From: an uncultured Anaerolineae bacterium
Lineage (GTDB): Bacteria; Chloroflexota; Anaerolineae; Anaerolineales; Villigracilaceae
Assembly (NCBI GenBank): GCA_903822545.1
Contig: CAIJPN010000075.1
Span: 1 to 64,000 of the forward strand
DNA: 64,000 nucleotides
Direction of reading: 5' to 3'
The position numbers and the translations under genes are program-made. Under the pieces are notes generated by a model. It did not search any database. It saw only the letters and a program-made list of their open reading frames with translations, and was not told where the DNA came from. The stretch's first letter is position 1. Every line of letters starts with the position of its first letter. Of the stretch, positions 7,745 to 18,100 are shown in pieces.

Positions 7745-9526
7745 ATGCGTGACAATCGCCTTGGCTGTACCACCCCGCTCGCCATCTTCGCATCCATCAT
7801 CACCCTGCTCGTCATCGCTGGCACATCCTACGCCAGCGGCAGCAGATTCTTCACCGCAGGCAGCCTCAATGCGCAGCCAGGCCGCGAAATTGGCGGCATC
7901 ACATCCCACGCCGAAATCGGCAACGACTGCGCCCAATGCCACCCCGAGCCCTGGTCCAGCGAATATATGGGCGACCGCTGCGTACGCTGCCACACCGATA
8001 TCGGCAAAGAACTTCCAGATCAATCGACCATTCACGGCGCGCTGAAAGGTGATTCGGCCACATTAAATTGTCGCACCTGCCACCATGACCACCGCGGATC
8101 GACCGCCCTGCTGACTGAAGTGGCATCAAACGACTTTCCACACGCTGTCACCGGGTTCGCCCTCACCAGCCACCAGAAACTCAACGACACCACCGCCTTT
8201 ACCTGCCTCGACTGTCACCCCTCCGACTTTGAGTTTGATCCCACCATCTGCGTCACCTGCCACCTGAAAGTGGATAACGTCTTCACAATCGCCCACGGCC
8301 TGCAATTTAGCGAAAACTGCCTGGCCTGTCACGATGGCAAAGACACCTACGGCAAAGCCTTCGACCACGCCCAGGCGCGCTTCGCCCTGATGGGCAAACA
8401 TACCGGCCTGTTATGCACCCAATGCCACCTTAATGCCCGCAGCATCGTTGACCTGCAATCAGCCCCCACCGACTGCCAAAACTGCCACCAAAAAGATGAC
8501 CCGCACCCCCGCGGCACCAGCTTCGAATGTGCCACCTGCCACAACACCAACGGCTGGGAAGAAAACGTAGCATTCGATCACCAACTGGCAGCCAACTTCA
8601 AACTGGAAGGCAAACATACCGGCGTCACCTGCGATAAATGCCACACCACCCACCACTTGTTCATCGGCGCGCCCACCGATTGCGTTGCCTGTCACGAAAA
8701 AGAGGATCCACACGAACAGCGCTACGGCACCCGTTGCGACGATTGCCACATCCCCACAGGCTGGCAGGAAAACGTTAAATTTGACCACAACCTGGCCGTC
8801 AACTTCAAGCTGGAAGGCAAACACATCAGCGTCCCGTGTGAGCAATGTCACACCATCCCGCACCAGTTCATCGGCACACCCATCGATTGCTTCGCCTGCC
8901 ACGAGAAAGAGGATAAACACAACGGCGAATACGGCACAAACTGCGGAGCCTGTCACGATCCATCCGAATGGAAAAATGCCACAGTTGACCACAACATCTT
9001 CGCCTTCACCCTTACCGGCGCGCACCAGACCATCCCGTGCCTGAACTGCCATATCAACAACATCTTCAAAGGCACCCCCAGCGTCTGCGCAGCCTGCCAT
9101 GGCAAAGATGATGCCCATCGTGGCGCATACGGCAACGACTGTCAATTCTGCCACACCACCAGCGCCTGGAAGCCATCCACCTTCAGCCACAATAAGACCC
9201 GTTTCCCGCTCAGCGGGCGACACGGCGGCCTGAGTTGCACGGCCTGCCACAAAAATGGCCAGTTCGCCGGGACCCCCGCCTCCTGTGCTGGCTGCCACGG
9301 CAACCCAGCCTTCCACCGGGGACTGTTTGGCAACAACTGCGAATCATGCCATAACACCAGCAACTGGAGCGCCAGCTACAAAGGCCCACACCCCAACATC
9401 GCCGATGAAGGCGGGCGCGGCGTCAACCACGGCGGCGCATCTTGCCGTGATTGCCATACAAAGAGCCTGACCCAGGCCACCTGCACCAAGTGTCACAGTA
9501 ACAATGACGGTGGCGAAAAAGATTAG
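7745..9526 (+). CDS. Multihaem cytochrome c, 23 CXXCH motifs
   Basis: The 593-residue protein has 23 CXXCH motifs. Its first 70 residues match the upstream 15-haem protein closely: RLGC-x2-PLAI at the start, FFTAGSLNAQPG after the membrane segment and TSHAEIGNDCA before the first haem site. The middle holds near-identical repeats of about 60-65 residues with F-K-L-E-G-K-H, CxxCH and A-C-H-E-K-E-D. The gene starts 8 bp past its paralogue and ends before a strong terminator. Repeats at protein and DNA level suggest growth by internal duplication. Inferred role: an extended haem chain for extracellular or periplasm-like electron transfer. No decahaem outer-membrane porin partner is present, as expected if the host lacks a conventional outer membrane. 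Confidence 0.88.
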   Translation: MRDNRLGCTTPLAIFASIITLLVIAGTSYASGSRFFTAGSLNAQPGREIGGITSHAEIGNDCAQCHPEPWSSEYMGDRCVRCHTDIGKELPDQSTIHGALKGDSATLNCRTCHHDHRGSTALLTEVASNDFPHAVTGFALTSHQKLNDTTAFTCLDCHPSDFEFDPTICVTCHLKVDNVFTIAHGLQFSENCLACHDGKDTYGKAFDHAQARFALMGKHTGLLCTQCHLNARSIVDLQSAPTDCQNCHQKDDPHPRGTSFECATCHNTNGWEENVAFDHQLAANFKLEGKHTGVTCDKCHTTHHLFIGAPTDCVACHEKEDPHEQRYGTRCDDCHIPTGWQENVKFDHNLAVNFKLEGKHISVPCEQCHTIPHQFIGTPIDCFACHEKEDKHNGEYGTNCGACHDPSEWKNATVDHNIFAFTLTGAHQTIPCLNCHINNIFKGTPSVCAACHGKDDAHRGAYGNDCQFCHTTSAWKPSTFSHNKTRFPLSGRHGGLSCTACHKNGQFAGTPASCAGCHGNPAFHRGLFGNNCESCHNTSNWSASYKGPHPNIADEGGRGVNHGGASCRDCHTKSLTQATCTKCHSNNDGGEKD

Positions 9527-9870
9527 CATCAAGGTGGCGCATCTCTCAAAATGTATTTTCATCACCACAGAATACGTTACATTCCCTCGGCTAGTTGAGA
9601 TCTGCACCCCAACCCAATAACAGCAGGTGACCCCAAACAGGGTCGCCCGCTGTTATTTAACGTAAATCATGGATAATGACTATTTTCCGCACCGCCGGTC
9701 GGTGTGCGCAGGCGCGCGCGAGCCAGTCAAAGGGATTTGACAACCAACAAATACTGCAACTACGGTCTCCGCTCAGCGAGAAAAAGCCAGCGTCAACCCG
9801 ATCCCGTTAAAAACGGTGCAATCCACTACGGCAAAAAAAACCTGATTTATAGTATAACAAGCACCAAAAT
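9527..9870. other. 344-bp intergenic region
   Basis: It holds the terminator of the cytochrome operon near its left end and weak promoter-like bases (TATAGT and TATAAC, 9848-9858) at the right end. The middle part has no open frame, tRNA or repeat that I can recognise. Confidence 0.6.
9616..9660 (+). terminator. Terminator of the multihaem cytochrome operon
   Basis: AATAACAGC (9616-9624) pairs with GCTGTTATT (9649-9657). An inner TGACCC/GGTCGCC pairing extends the stem, and T/A-rich sequence follows. Confidence 0.75.
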
Positions 9871-10509
9871 ATGACAAAACCCCACATCACCCCCCTGCAA
9901 GCCATCATCCACATCGCTGGCTGGTTCCCACTGGCGCAGCTTCTCTATGATTTCTTCACCAGCAACCTGACCGCCAACCCCATCCAGGCAATCGAACAGC
10001 GCACCGGCCTCCAGGCGCTGACATTCCTGCTGCTTTCGCTGGCCTGCACCCCACTCAGCGCCATTTTTGGCTGGCAGGAATTGACGCTGCGCCGCAAAGC
10101 CCTGGGCAACTATGGATTTCTCTACGCCACCCTGCATGTGGTCACATTTTTTGGCATCGACTACGCCTTCAACCTGCCCGCCATCTGGCGTGATGTGGCC
10201 ACAAAATGGTATATCATAATCGGATCGCTGGCCTTCCTGCTGTTGCTGCCTCTGGCGATCACATCCTTCAACTACTGGATGAAGCGTCTCGGCAAAAACT
10301 GGAAACGCCTGCACAAACTGGTCTACATCATCTCCCCGCTGGTAATTTTTCACTTCTTCCTGGTCGTCAAGGGCAGCCTGTCGAGTTTGCAGGGCAACCT
10401 GGGCCAGCCGCTGGTATACGCCAGCCTGGCCGCCATCCTGCTCATTTTGCGGATCCCACCGGTGAAAAAGGCCATCATCGCCCTGCGGAAGCAGATTCGG
10501 GGCCGGTAA
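9871..10509 (+). CDS. MsrQ-like / ferric reductase-like transmembrane haem protein
   Basis: The 212-residue protein has six hydrophobic helices. It shows the MsrQ (YedZ) pattern: RRKALGNYGFLYATLHV, then LPLAITSFNYW, then KRLGKNWKRLHKLVYI, with a later FHFFLVVKG. In MsrPQ this subunit passes electrons from quinone or flavin to the methionine-sulfoxide reductase MsrP. No msrP gene lies beside it, so the partner is elsewhere or the protein serves another electron route. No ribosome site precedes the ATG, and TATAAC lies only 13 bp upstream, which suggests a leaderless mRNA. Confidence 0.78.
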   Translation: MTKPHITPLQAIIHIAGWFPLAQLLYDFFTSNLTANPIQAIEQRTGLQALTFLLLSLACTPLSAIFGWQELTLRRKALGNYGFLYATLHVVTFFGIDYAFNLPAIWRDVATKWYIIIGSLAFLLLLPLAITSFNYWMKRLGKNWKRLHKLVYIISPLVIFHFFLVVKGSLSSLQGNLGQPLVYASLAAILLILRIPPVKKAIIALRKQIRGR

Positions 10510-10554
10510 ATGCCGGTAAAATAGACAAAAGCCAAAATTCATGGGAAAAACCTT

Positions 10555-11190
10555 ATGACCAAAAAATTGATCGTCGTCGCCGGGAACATCGGCGCTGGAA
10601 AAACCTCCCTCACCGAACGGATTGGCGCGCGCCAGGGCTGGGCAATGGGCTACGAGTCAGTCTCTGACAATCCCTACCTGCCCGATTTTTACGCCGATAT
10701 GAAAACCTGGTCGTTCCATCTCCAGGTGTATTTCCTCGGCCACCGCGCCAAACAATACATCGACCTGGCTGCCGACCCGCGCACCGCCATCTCAGATCGC
10801 AGCATCTACGAGGATGCTTACATCTTCGCCCGCGCCCTGCATCACATGGGCAACATGACCGAGCGCGATTACTTCTCCTATCGCCGCTTGTTTGACCTGG
10901 TGATGGGCGGGCTGCCCGCCCCCAACCTGCTCATCTACCTGAAATGCCCGGTGAACGTGCTCATGGAGCGCATCCACATCCGCGCGCGCGGCATGGAAAC
11001 TGGCATCACCCCCGAATACCTGACCCTGCTCGACTCCTTCTATGACGACTGGCTTAAATCATTCGATCTGTGCCCCGTGCTGACCATCCAAACCGGCAAC
11101 GTGGATTACGTACACAAACCCGGCGCGCTAGAGATGGTCACACAGCACATCACCGACAAGCTGGCAGGAAAAGAAGTCGTAGAGCTGTAA
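10555..11190 (+). CDS. Deoxynucleoside kinase (dAK/dGK/dCK family)
   Basis: The 211-residue product has a P-loop GNIGAGKTSLTE near the N-terminus, the DRSIYED motif of the deoxynucleoside kinase family near residue 82, and an R-x-R-x-x-E lid region (HIRARGMETGI) near 142. It phosphorylates deoxynucleosides for salvage; substrate choice among dA, dG and dC cannot be settled from sequence. It follows the MsrQ-like gene by 45 bp on the same strand and converges with the topoisomerase gene. Confidence 0.88.
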   Translation: MTKKLIVVAGNIGAGKTSLTERIGARQGWAMGYESVSDNPYLPDFYADMKTWSFHLQVYFLGHRAKQYIDLAADPRTAISDRSIYEDAYIFARALHHMGNMTERDYFSYRRLFDLVMGGLPAPNLLIYLKCPVNVLMERIHIRARGMETGITPEYLTLLDSFYDDWLKSFDLCPVLTIQTGNVDYVHKPGALEMVTQHITDKLAGKEVVEL

Positions 11191-11231
11191 GTGACTGCGC
11201 GAATTTGGGGAAGGCCGGGTGGGGGCTTTTA

Positions 11232-13886
11232 CTATTTCGAAGGCGTTTTCTTGTCCGCAGGTTTTTTCTCCGCAGGCTTCTTCGCTGTTGACTTGGCCAC
11301 CGGTTTTCCAGCCGCCTTGCCTTTCGCAGGCGCTTTCTTCCCGCTTTCCACCTTCCCCTTACCACGCTTCGCCGGAATCAACTCCAGCTGCGCCGCCTTC
11401 TTCTTCCCTTTTTCTTCTTTCTTCTCCTCGCTCTTCACATCCACAAACCGGCTCACTTCCCAGCCATCCGTCAGGCCAGTCACACCATCGCCGGGCTTGA
11501 CTTCCACCACCACATCCCCGCGGACGGTGGCGCGCTTTTTCAGGCCAGCTTCATCGAGGCGGGTCATCTTGGGAGCCGCTTTGAGCAGGTGCAGGGTGAC
11601 GATGTGATTGGGCTTGCCAATCGCCAGGCCAGAGAGCGTGACGCCTTTAGCCACTTCCCAGGCGATGACTCCGCGCCCATAGCGGCCCTGCACGGGGAAA
11701 TCTGCCAGCGGCACGCGTTTGGCCTTACCATCCGAACAGACCAGGAAAACTTCACCATCGCTATCTTTCAGGACTTCTGCGCCAGAAACCTGGTCGCCAA
11801 TCCCCAGCTTGATGCCGTTGACACCCGCCGCCACCAGCCCCATCGGACGGATATCGTCTTCGGGGAAGCGGATGCCAAAACCGAGGGCAGTCACCAGCAA
11901 GATTTCTTTTTTCCCATCGGTCAGCCCAGCCCAGCCCAGGCTGTCGCCATCGTTGACTTTGCACAGGCTAAAGGTTTGTGCAGAGGGGCCAGGCAGTTCT
12001 GATAGCAGCGATTTCTTGAGCATACCTCCGCGCGTCACAGTCAGGATGCAAGTATCCTCGCCCAGCGTGGCGCGTTTGGCCGGCAGGGCGAAAGCGACCA
12101 TCGGGCGATCATCCGCTTTCAAGGCGGTAGCTTTGTTATAGGGCACACCATCTGCCAGTTTTTCAGCTTCTGGCAGGGTGTGAACTGCCACAGCCGCGGC
12201 CAGGCCGCGCTCCGAAGCAAGATACAGCGTATCGGTGGAGTTGGCTTTCACCAGCAATTTCGGCGCGTCGCTCCCGCTCAGGCGCGGAGGCTTTTCATCA
12301 TGGGTGCGAGATAAAACCCCATCCGCGCTCATCCCCACCCACACCACCTGGTCGGGCAGCATCTGGCTGGTGGTCAGCATGTGCTTCTTTTCTTTGCCAG
12401 CCTTCAGGCTGACGATCTGCGTGCGGCGCTTGTCGCCATAGGCGGCTTTGACTTTGAGCAGTTCATCGGCCACCACGCCGCGCATTTTGACCGGCGATTT
12501 GAGCAGCGCATCCAGTTCCTTAATCAGCGCCTGGATTTCCTTGTACTCAGTTTCGATTTTTTTACGTTCCAGCGCAGCCAGGCGGCGCAATTGCATCTCC
12601 AAAATGGCATTAGCCTGCAAATCGCTCAGTTTATAGCGTTTCACCAGGCGTTCGCGCGCACTTTCAACATCGGGGGATTTTTTGATCAGTTCGATGATTT
12701 CATCGAGATTCTTCAGGGCGATTAAGTACCCCTCGAGGATGTGACCGCGCGCCCGGGCTTTTTCCAGATCAAATTCCGCCCTGCGCTTGATAACCGTTAA
12801 ACGATGTTCGACATACACCTTGAGCGCCTGTTTGAGCGTCAACATGCGCGGCTCGCCATCCACCAGCGCCAGCAAGATAATGCTGAAGGTGGATTGCATC
12901 GGCGTGCGCTTGTACAGGTCGGTCAGCACCTTTTCGGGGTCGATATTTTTCGAGAGTTCGATAACGATGCGCATACCCTGGCGGTCAGATTCATCGCGCA
13001 GGTCAGCCAGCCCCTCGATGTGTCCCTCGCGCGCCAGTTCGGCGATGCGCTCGATCAGGCTGGATTTGTTGACCATGTAGGGCAGTTCGGTGACGATGAT
13101 GCGGCTTTTGCCGCGTTCCATTTCCTCGTAGTGCGCGCGCGCCTGGACGGTGATCTTGCCTTTGCCCGAGCCGTAAGCCGCCTCAATCCCTTCCTCGCCC
13201 GCTTCCTGGATGATCACGCCGCCGGTCGGGAAATCCGGCCCCTGAATAAATTCCATCAGGTGGTCGATGTCGATATCGTCAATTTTTTCCCAGTTCTGGA
13301 GCATGTACGTCAGGGCATCCACCACCTCGCCCAGGTTGTGCGGCGGGATGCTGGTCGCCATGCCGACGGCGATCCCGGTGGCTCCGTTGACCAACAGGTT
13401 GGGAATGGCGGAGGGCAAAACCAGCGGCTCTGTCAGCGTTTCATCGAAATTCGGGCCGAACGCCACCGTATTTTTGTTCAGGTCGATGAGCATATCCAAC
13501 GCTGCGGCAGTTAAGCGCGCTTCGGTATAACGCATCGCCGCGGGTGGGTCGCCGTCAATCGAGCCAAAGTTGCCCTGACCATCAACCAGCAACGTGCGCA
13601 GTGAGAAATCCTGCGCCATGCGCGCCATCGCCTCGTAGACTGACGCGTCACCATGCGGGTGATACTTACCGAGCACTTCGCCAACGATACGGGCCGATTT
13701 CTTGTAAGCGCTGTCTGCGCGTATGCCCATATCGTACATGGCATACAAAATCCGCCGGTGGACGGGCTTCAGCCCATCGCGGGCATCCGGCAGGGCGCGG
13801 GCAACGATGGTGGACATGGCGTAATCGAGATACGCCTGCTGCATTTCGTGGTCAATATCGATTTTGCGGACGAGGCCGAGTTCCAT
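11232..13886 (-). CDS. Type IIA topoisomerase subunit A (GyrA/ParC)
   Basis: This 884-residue protein breaks and rejoins DNA through Tyr120 ([10 protein letters not shown]). N-terminal landmarks are [20 protein letters not shown] and [14 protein letters not shown]. The quinolone-pocket positions equal to E. coli Ser83 and Asp87 are Ala81 and Glu85. The C-terminal beta-pinwheel is present, but the GyrA box is degenerate (QGRYGRG instead of QRRGGKG), so gyrase versus topoisomerase IV is uncertain. The last 60 or so residues are a Lys/Ala/Pro tail like histone H1. No gyrB or parE gene is nearby. A good promoter lies about 155 bp upstream. Confidence 0.92.
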   Translation of the reverse strand: MELGLVRKIDIDHEMQQAYLDYAMSTIVARALPDARDGLKPVHRRILYAMYDMGIRADSAYKKSARIVGEVLGKYHPHGDASVYEAMARMAQDFSLRTLLVDGQGNFGSIDGDPPAAMRYTEARLTAAALDMLIDLNKNTVAFGPNFDETLTEPLVLPSAIPNLLVNGATGIAVGMATSIPPHNLGEVVDALTYMLQNWEKIDDIDIDHLMEFIQGPDFPTGGVIIQEAGEEGIEAAYGSGKGKITVQARAHYEEMERGKSRIIVTELPYMVNKSSLIERIAELAREGHIEGLADLRDESDRQGMRIVIELSKNIDPEKVLTDLYKRTPMQSTFSIILLALVDGEPRMLTLKQALKVYVEHRLTVIKRRAEFDLEKARARGHILEGYLIALKNLDEIIELIKKSPDVESARERLVKRYKLSDLQANAILEMQLRRLAALERKKIETEYKEIQALIKELDALLKSPVKMRGVVADELLKVKAAYGDKRRTQIVSLKAGKEKKHMLTTSQMLPDQVVWVGMSADGVLSRTHDEKPPRLSGSDAPKLLVKANSTDTLYLASERGLAAAVAVHTLPEAEKLADGVPYNKATALKADDRPMVAFALPAKRATLGEDTCILTVTRGGMLKKSLLSELPGPSAQTFSLCKVNDGDSLGWAGLTDGKKEILLVTALGFGIRFPEDDIRPMGLVAAGVNGIKLGIGDQVSGAEVLKDSDGEVFLVCSDGKAKRVPLADFPVQGRYGRGVIAWEVAKGVTLSGLAIGKPNHIVTLHLLKAAPKMTRLDEAGLKKRATVRGDVVVEVKPGDGVTGLTDGWEVSRFVDVKSEEKKEEKGKKKAAQLELIPAKRGKGKVESGKKAPAKGKAAGKPVAKSTAKKPAEKKPADKKTPSK

Positions 13887-14042
13887 GAGAATCCTTTTTA
13901 TCCGTTATCTGCGCCAGACGAGGTTGATTTGCACCAGGTTAAATTGGGTGTTTTCCAGCGAAAACAAATCCCATTTAACGGAATTATCCAAAAAGCCGGG
14001 TGCGACGCACTGCACAGGCGGATGAATCTGCAAATTTGTTCT

Positions 14043-14071
14043 ATCTTATTTTGAAAGACTCAAAGCGTCAA
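14043..14071 (-). promoter_or_regulatory. Promoter of the topoisomerase A gene
   Basis: On the minus strand TTGACG (14066-14071), a 17-bp spacer and TAAGAT (14043-14048) precede the gene. The resulting leader is about 150 nt. The GTAGGGGCG element starts directly beside the -35 box. Confidence 0.6.
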
Positions 14072-14134
14072 GTAGGGGCGCAGCGGATGTCTTGCAAGCT
14101 GCCGGCTGCCCAATGCGCCGCCGCATCCCTAGGA
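14072..14134. repeat. Short GTAGGGGCG-type palindrome
   Basis: GTAGGGGCGCAGC (14072-14084) pairs imperfectly with GCCGCATCCCTAG (14122-14134). The ends resemble those of the 93-bp elements at 5812 and 49150, but the copy is shorter. Confidence 0.35.
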
Positions 14135-14143
14135 TTGGTGGAA

Positions 14144-15001
14144 TTATTTGGCTGAAAAATTCAATACCTGGGTGACACAAGCCCCGCTGAGACTTTGCTC
14201 AGAACAGAGCATAAAAACAGCCTGGATTTTGTGCCCGGCAAAGGGCTTTTTGAACGGGCCGCTTTGCAGGTAACCCGTTCCGCCAGGTTTGAGCGGCGCG
14301 ATGTTCCTGGCTAACACACAGCCATCGGTCAGGTCAAAAGCCAGCACAGAGAGTTCGCTGATTTCGCCGGTTTTCTGGTCGGTGATCTTGATGTAAGCCG
14401 AGCGGAATTGCACGCCACCCGTGTTGACAACGGTAAAACGCATGAACGGGCCTTTGCACACATCCGCATTTTTATATTCGATTGTAAAGTTGGCCTGCGG
14501 CGTGGGTGAAGATGGGGCTTCGGCAATGGTCACGGCGCTGGTATCTCCGCTTGCTTCGACGTTGGTCATCAGTGCCCAGCAGGTCTGGTCAGGGCTGGCA
14601 AGATCACGCACCAGCCAGAAATAGCCGCCCAGGTCTTTTCCGATGATTTCGAGCACTGTGCCAGTCTGGTAGGTGGCCACCGGGTCATAATTCCCGGCAG
14701 GGCCGCTGCGACAGATGGTTTCTTTGAGCAGCCTGGCGGTAAGAAGGGCCGGTGTTTCTGTGGCTGTTGGTTCGGGGGGCAGCGTGGGCGTGTCGGTGGC
14801 GGAGGGGGTATCTGTTGGGGCGGGGGTGTCACTGGCGGGGATGGGGGTGTCTGTTGGGGGGATCGATTCGGTTGCGGTGGCTGGAACGGCTGTGGGGGCG
14901 AGTGTGGCAGTTGGGGTGGCAGCCCCGGGCAGGTTGCAAGCAACTAATCCGGCGAGCAGGATAAGGGTTGTAATGATACGTGCAGGAAAAAGTTTGAACA
15001 T
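14144..15001 (-). CDS. Pro/Thr-rich lipoprotein with SH3-like domain
   Basis: The 285-residue protein has a lipoprotein signal peptide with lipobox LVAC (Cys22). A linker of about 65 residues follows that is almost entirely Pro, Thr, Ala, Ser and Glu, of the kind used to hold a domain away from the membrane. Residues of about 88-145 (ICRSGPAGNYDPVATYQTG, then GYFWLVRD) look like a bacterial SH3-type domain that may bind wall or surface ligands. A beta-rich C-terminal domain has paired Cys residues. Function unknown. Such lipoproteins are common in Anaerolineae. It follows rpoC on the same strand, but a strong hairpin separates them. Confidence 0.75.
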   Translation of the reverse strand: MFKLFPARIITTLILLAGLVACNLPGAATPTATLAPTAVPATATESIPPTDTPIPASDTPAPTDTPSATDTPTLPPEPTATETPALLTARLLKETICRSGPAGNYDPVATYQTGTVLEIIGKDLGGYFWLVRDLASPDQTCWALMTNVEASGDTSAVTIAEAPSSPTPQANFTIEYKNADVCKGPFMRFTVVNTGGVQFRSAYIKITDQKTGEISELSVLAFDLTDGCVLARNIAPLKPGGTGYLQSGPFKKPFAGHKIQAVFMLCSEQSLSGACVTQVLNFSAK

Positions 15002-15091
15002 GGTTTCCTCCAGTTAATCGGTATCAGTAGTATAGCGCAGTTCAATCTTGATTTGTAAGCCCCCTGGCCGGGCGCAGCACCTTTTAAACGG

Positions 15092-15121
15092 CAGGGGCGG
15101 GCTTTTGCAAGCCCGCCCCTG
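15092..15121 (-). terminator. Strong hairpin after rpoC
   Basis: An 11-bp perfect GC-rich stem (CAGGGGCGGGC, 15092-15102 with 15111-15121) lies 16 bp past the rpoC stop. No T-run follows on the minus strand, so it is either an unusual terminator or an mRNA-stabilising hairpin. Confidence 0.5.
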
Positions 15122-15136
15122 GTTGTTGGGTCGGTT

Positions 15137-18100
15137 TTAGTCGCCTTCGCCGGGCATTTCGGCCCATTGGGCCGAGCCGGTTATGAGTTTTTCGTCCTGG
15201 AAACGTCCATGGATGAAGCCCGTCCCGGCGGGGATGAGCTTGCCGATGATAACGTTTTCCTTGAGGCCGAAGAGTGGGTCGGTGGTGGATGCGATGGCGG
15301 CGCCTGCCAGCACTTTGATGGTGTGTTGGAAGGAGGAGGCCGAGAGGAATGAGTCTGTGGAGAGCGAGGCCTTGGTGACGCCGAGCAGGAGTTCGGCGAA
15401 ACGGGCGGGCTGTTTGCCATCGGCCAGCAGTTGTTCGTTGACAGCCTTGATTTCGAGGCGGTCGACGGCATCTCCAGGCAGGTATTTGGTATCGCCAGGG
15501 CGCGTGATCTGCACTTTGCTGAGCATTTTGCGGGCGATGACTTCAAAGTGCTTGTCGTGGATGTTCTGGCCCTGCGAGCGGTAAACTTTCTGGATTTCGG
15601 TCAGCAGGTACATCATACAGGCGTCTCGACCTTGCAGGCGCAGGATGCGGTGCGGGTTGAGTGAGCCTTCGGTGAGTGGCTGCCCGGCGTTGACATGTTC
15701 ACCATCTTTGATGAGCATGCGCATGGTGGTGGGGATTTCGTGTTCCATCTCCTCGCGTTGTTCATGTGAGATGATAACCTGGCGGCCTTCGATGCGCACA
15801 CGCCCGGCATGTTGGGCAGTGATGGAGGCTTCGCCCAGGCTGGCCAGGACTTCTCCGGCTTTGACTTCGCTCTCTTCTTTGGCGTTGATCTGCCATTCTT
15901 CAGGGATGTCGTAGCCGTCTGAAATCATTTCGGCATGTTCGATCTTGACCAGGCGCAGGTCTGCATATTTATCCGATTGGATAATGCGCACAACGCCTTC
16001 AATTTCAGAGACAACCGCTTCGCCTTTGGGGGTTTTGCGGGCTTCGAAGAGTTCTTCCACGCGTGGGAGACCGGTTGTAATGTCGCCGCCAGCAGCCACA
16101 CCACCCGTGTGGAAGGTGCGCAGGGTCAGCTGTGTGCCAGGCTCACCAATCGATTGGGCGGCCACGATACCAACTGCCGCGCCCATCTCAACCATAATGC
16201 CGCGCCCGAGGTCGATGCCATAGCATTTGGAGCAAATGCCATGCGTTAATTCGCAGGTGGCCGCAGAGCGGACTTTGACTTCTTTGACACCCGCATCAGA
16301 GATTTTGAGCGCCAGTTGGTGGTCGATGATGTCATCAAATTCGGCTAACACTTCGCCCGTTTTGGGGTCAACGACCTGTTCGGCGAGCAGGCGGCCATAC
16401 ATACGAATGGACATGGACTGCCCGGCCACATCATCAGCTTTGCGGATCCAGACACCATCGTGCGTGCCGCAATCAATTTCGTTGATGATCACATCCTGGG
16501 CAATATCGACCAGGCGGCGGGTCAGGTAACCGGCATCGGCGGTGCGCAGGGCGGTATCAGCCAGGCCTTTGCGCGCGCCATGGGTTGAGATAAAGTATTC
16601 GAGGGCAGTCAGGCCTTCGCGGAAATTCGAGCGGATAGGCAAGGGGATGATGCGCCCAGACGGATCAGCCATCAGGCCGCGCATACCGGCCAGCTGTGAA
16701 ATTGGCCCAAAACCACCTTTGGTCGCGCCGGATGTGGCCATCGTCGAGAGATTGCCGGATGGATCCATAAAAGCGCGCACGGCCTTCGCCACTTTGTCGG
16801 TGGTTTTCTGCCAAATCTGAATGACACGTTCGTTCTGTTCCTGTTCGGTCAACAAACCGCGGCGGAAATCGCGCGATACAACTTCCACTTCCTTGAGCGC
16901 ATCAGCAATAATTTCGTCTTTGGCAGGTGGGATGAGGATGTCGGACACAGCCAGTGTGGTGCCAGAACGTTCGGCATACTCAAACCCGATGGTTTTCACG
17001 GCATCGGCCACGCCGGTAGTGATTTCCTGTCCACAAATCTCATAAACTTCAGCGATCAAGTCTTTCACACCGCCTTTGTCGAGCACTTCATTGATGAACT
17101 GCACCTGGTCTGGCAGGATACGATTGAACAGCACCCGGCCAGTAGTGGTTTCGACAATGCGATATTCCGGTTTTTCAAGGCGATTGTTCTTGGCATCATA
17201 CCAGGTCTTAACCCGCACCTTGATGTTGCTGTGAACCCCAACCTGATCAAGCTGGTACGCCAGATCGACTTCATCCATGTCCGCAAAGATGCGCCCATCA
17301 CCCTTGTGAGGGTGACGGTCGGTCATGGTCAGGTAATACACGCCCAAAACCATATCCTTCGAAGGAGAGATGATCGGTTCACCATCAGCCGGTTTCAGCA
17401 AGTTCTTGGAGGCCAGCATCAGCTTGCGAGCTTCAGCCACAGCCTTGCCAGAAAGCGGAACATGCACAGCCATCTGGTCGCCGTCAAAATCTGCATTGAA
17501 GGCGGTAGTGACAAGCGGGTGAAGCTGGATGGCCGAACCTTCGATCAGCAGTGGCTCAAAAGCCTGGATGCCGAGGCGATGCAGTGTAGGCGCGCGGTTG
17601 AGCATCACCGGGCGTTCTTTAATAACTTCTTCGAGCACTTCCCAAACTTCAGGGCGGTTACGCTCGATCAGGCGGCGGGCGCCTTTAACGTTGGCCGCAT
17701 AATTGTGCTGAACAAGCCGGGCAATCACAAACGGGCGGTAAAGTTCCAACGCCATGGTTTTCGGCAGGCCGCATTGATATAGCTTAAGCTGCGGGCCTAC
17801 CACGATTACCGAACGGCCAGAATAGTCCACGCGTTTACCGAGCAGGTTGCGACGGAAACGGCCTTTCTTACCCTTGAGCATATCGCTCAGGGATTTCAAC
17901 TCACGGCGTCCACGGCGGCTGAGCGCCTTGCCACGCTGGGAATTGTCGATCAGGCTGTCCACAGCTTCCTGCAACATACGCTTCTCATTGCGGACGATGA
18001 CATCCGGCGCACCTAATTCCAGCAGGCGCTTGAGGCGGTTGTTGCGGTTAATAACGCGGCGATACAGATCGTTCAGGTCGGAGGTGGCAAAACGGCCACC

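Noticed and set aside
8459-9316. Open frame of 285 codons on the minus strand opposite the 23-haem cytochrome
   Set aside because: The Ala/Gly/Val-rich translation is the mirror of the CXXCH repeats, and the plus frame is certain.
12804-13514. Open frame of 236 codons on the plus strand opposite the topoisomerase gene
   Set aside because: It is a shadow of strong codon bias, with no ribosome site and no motif.
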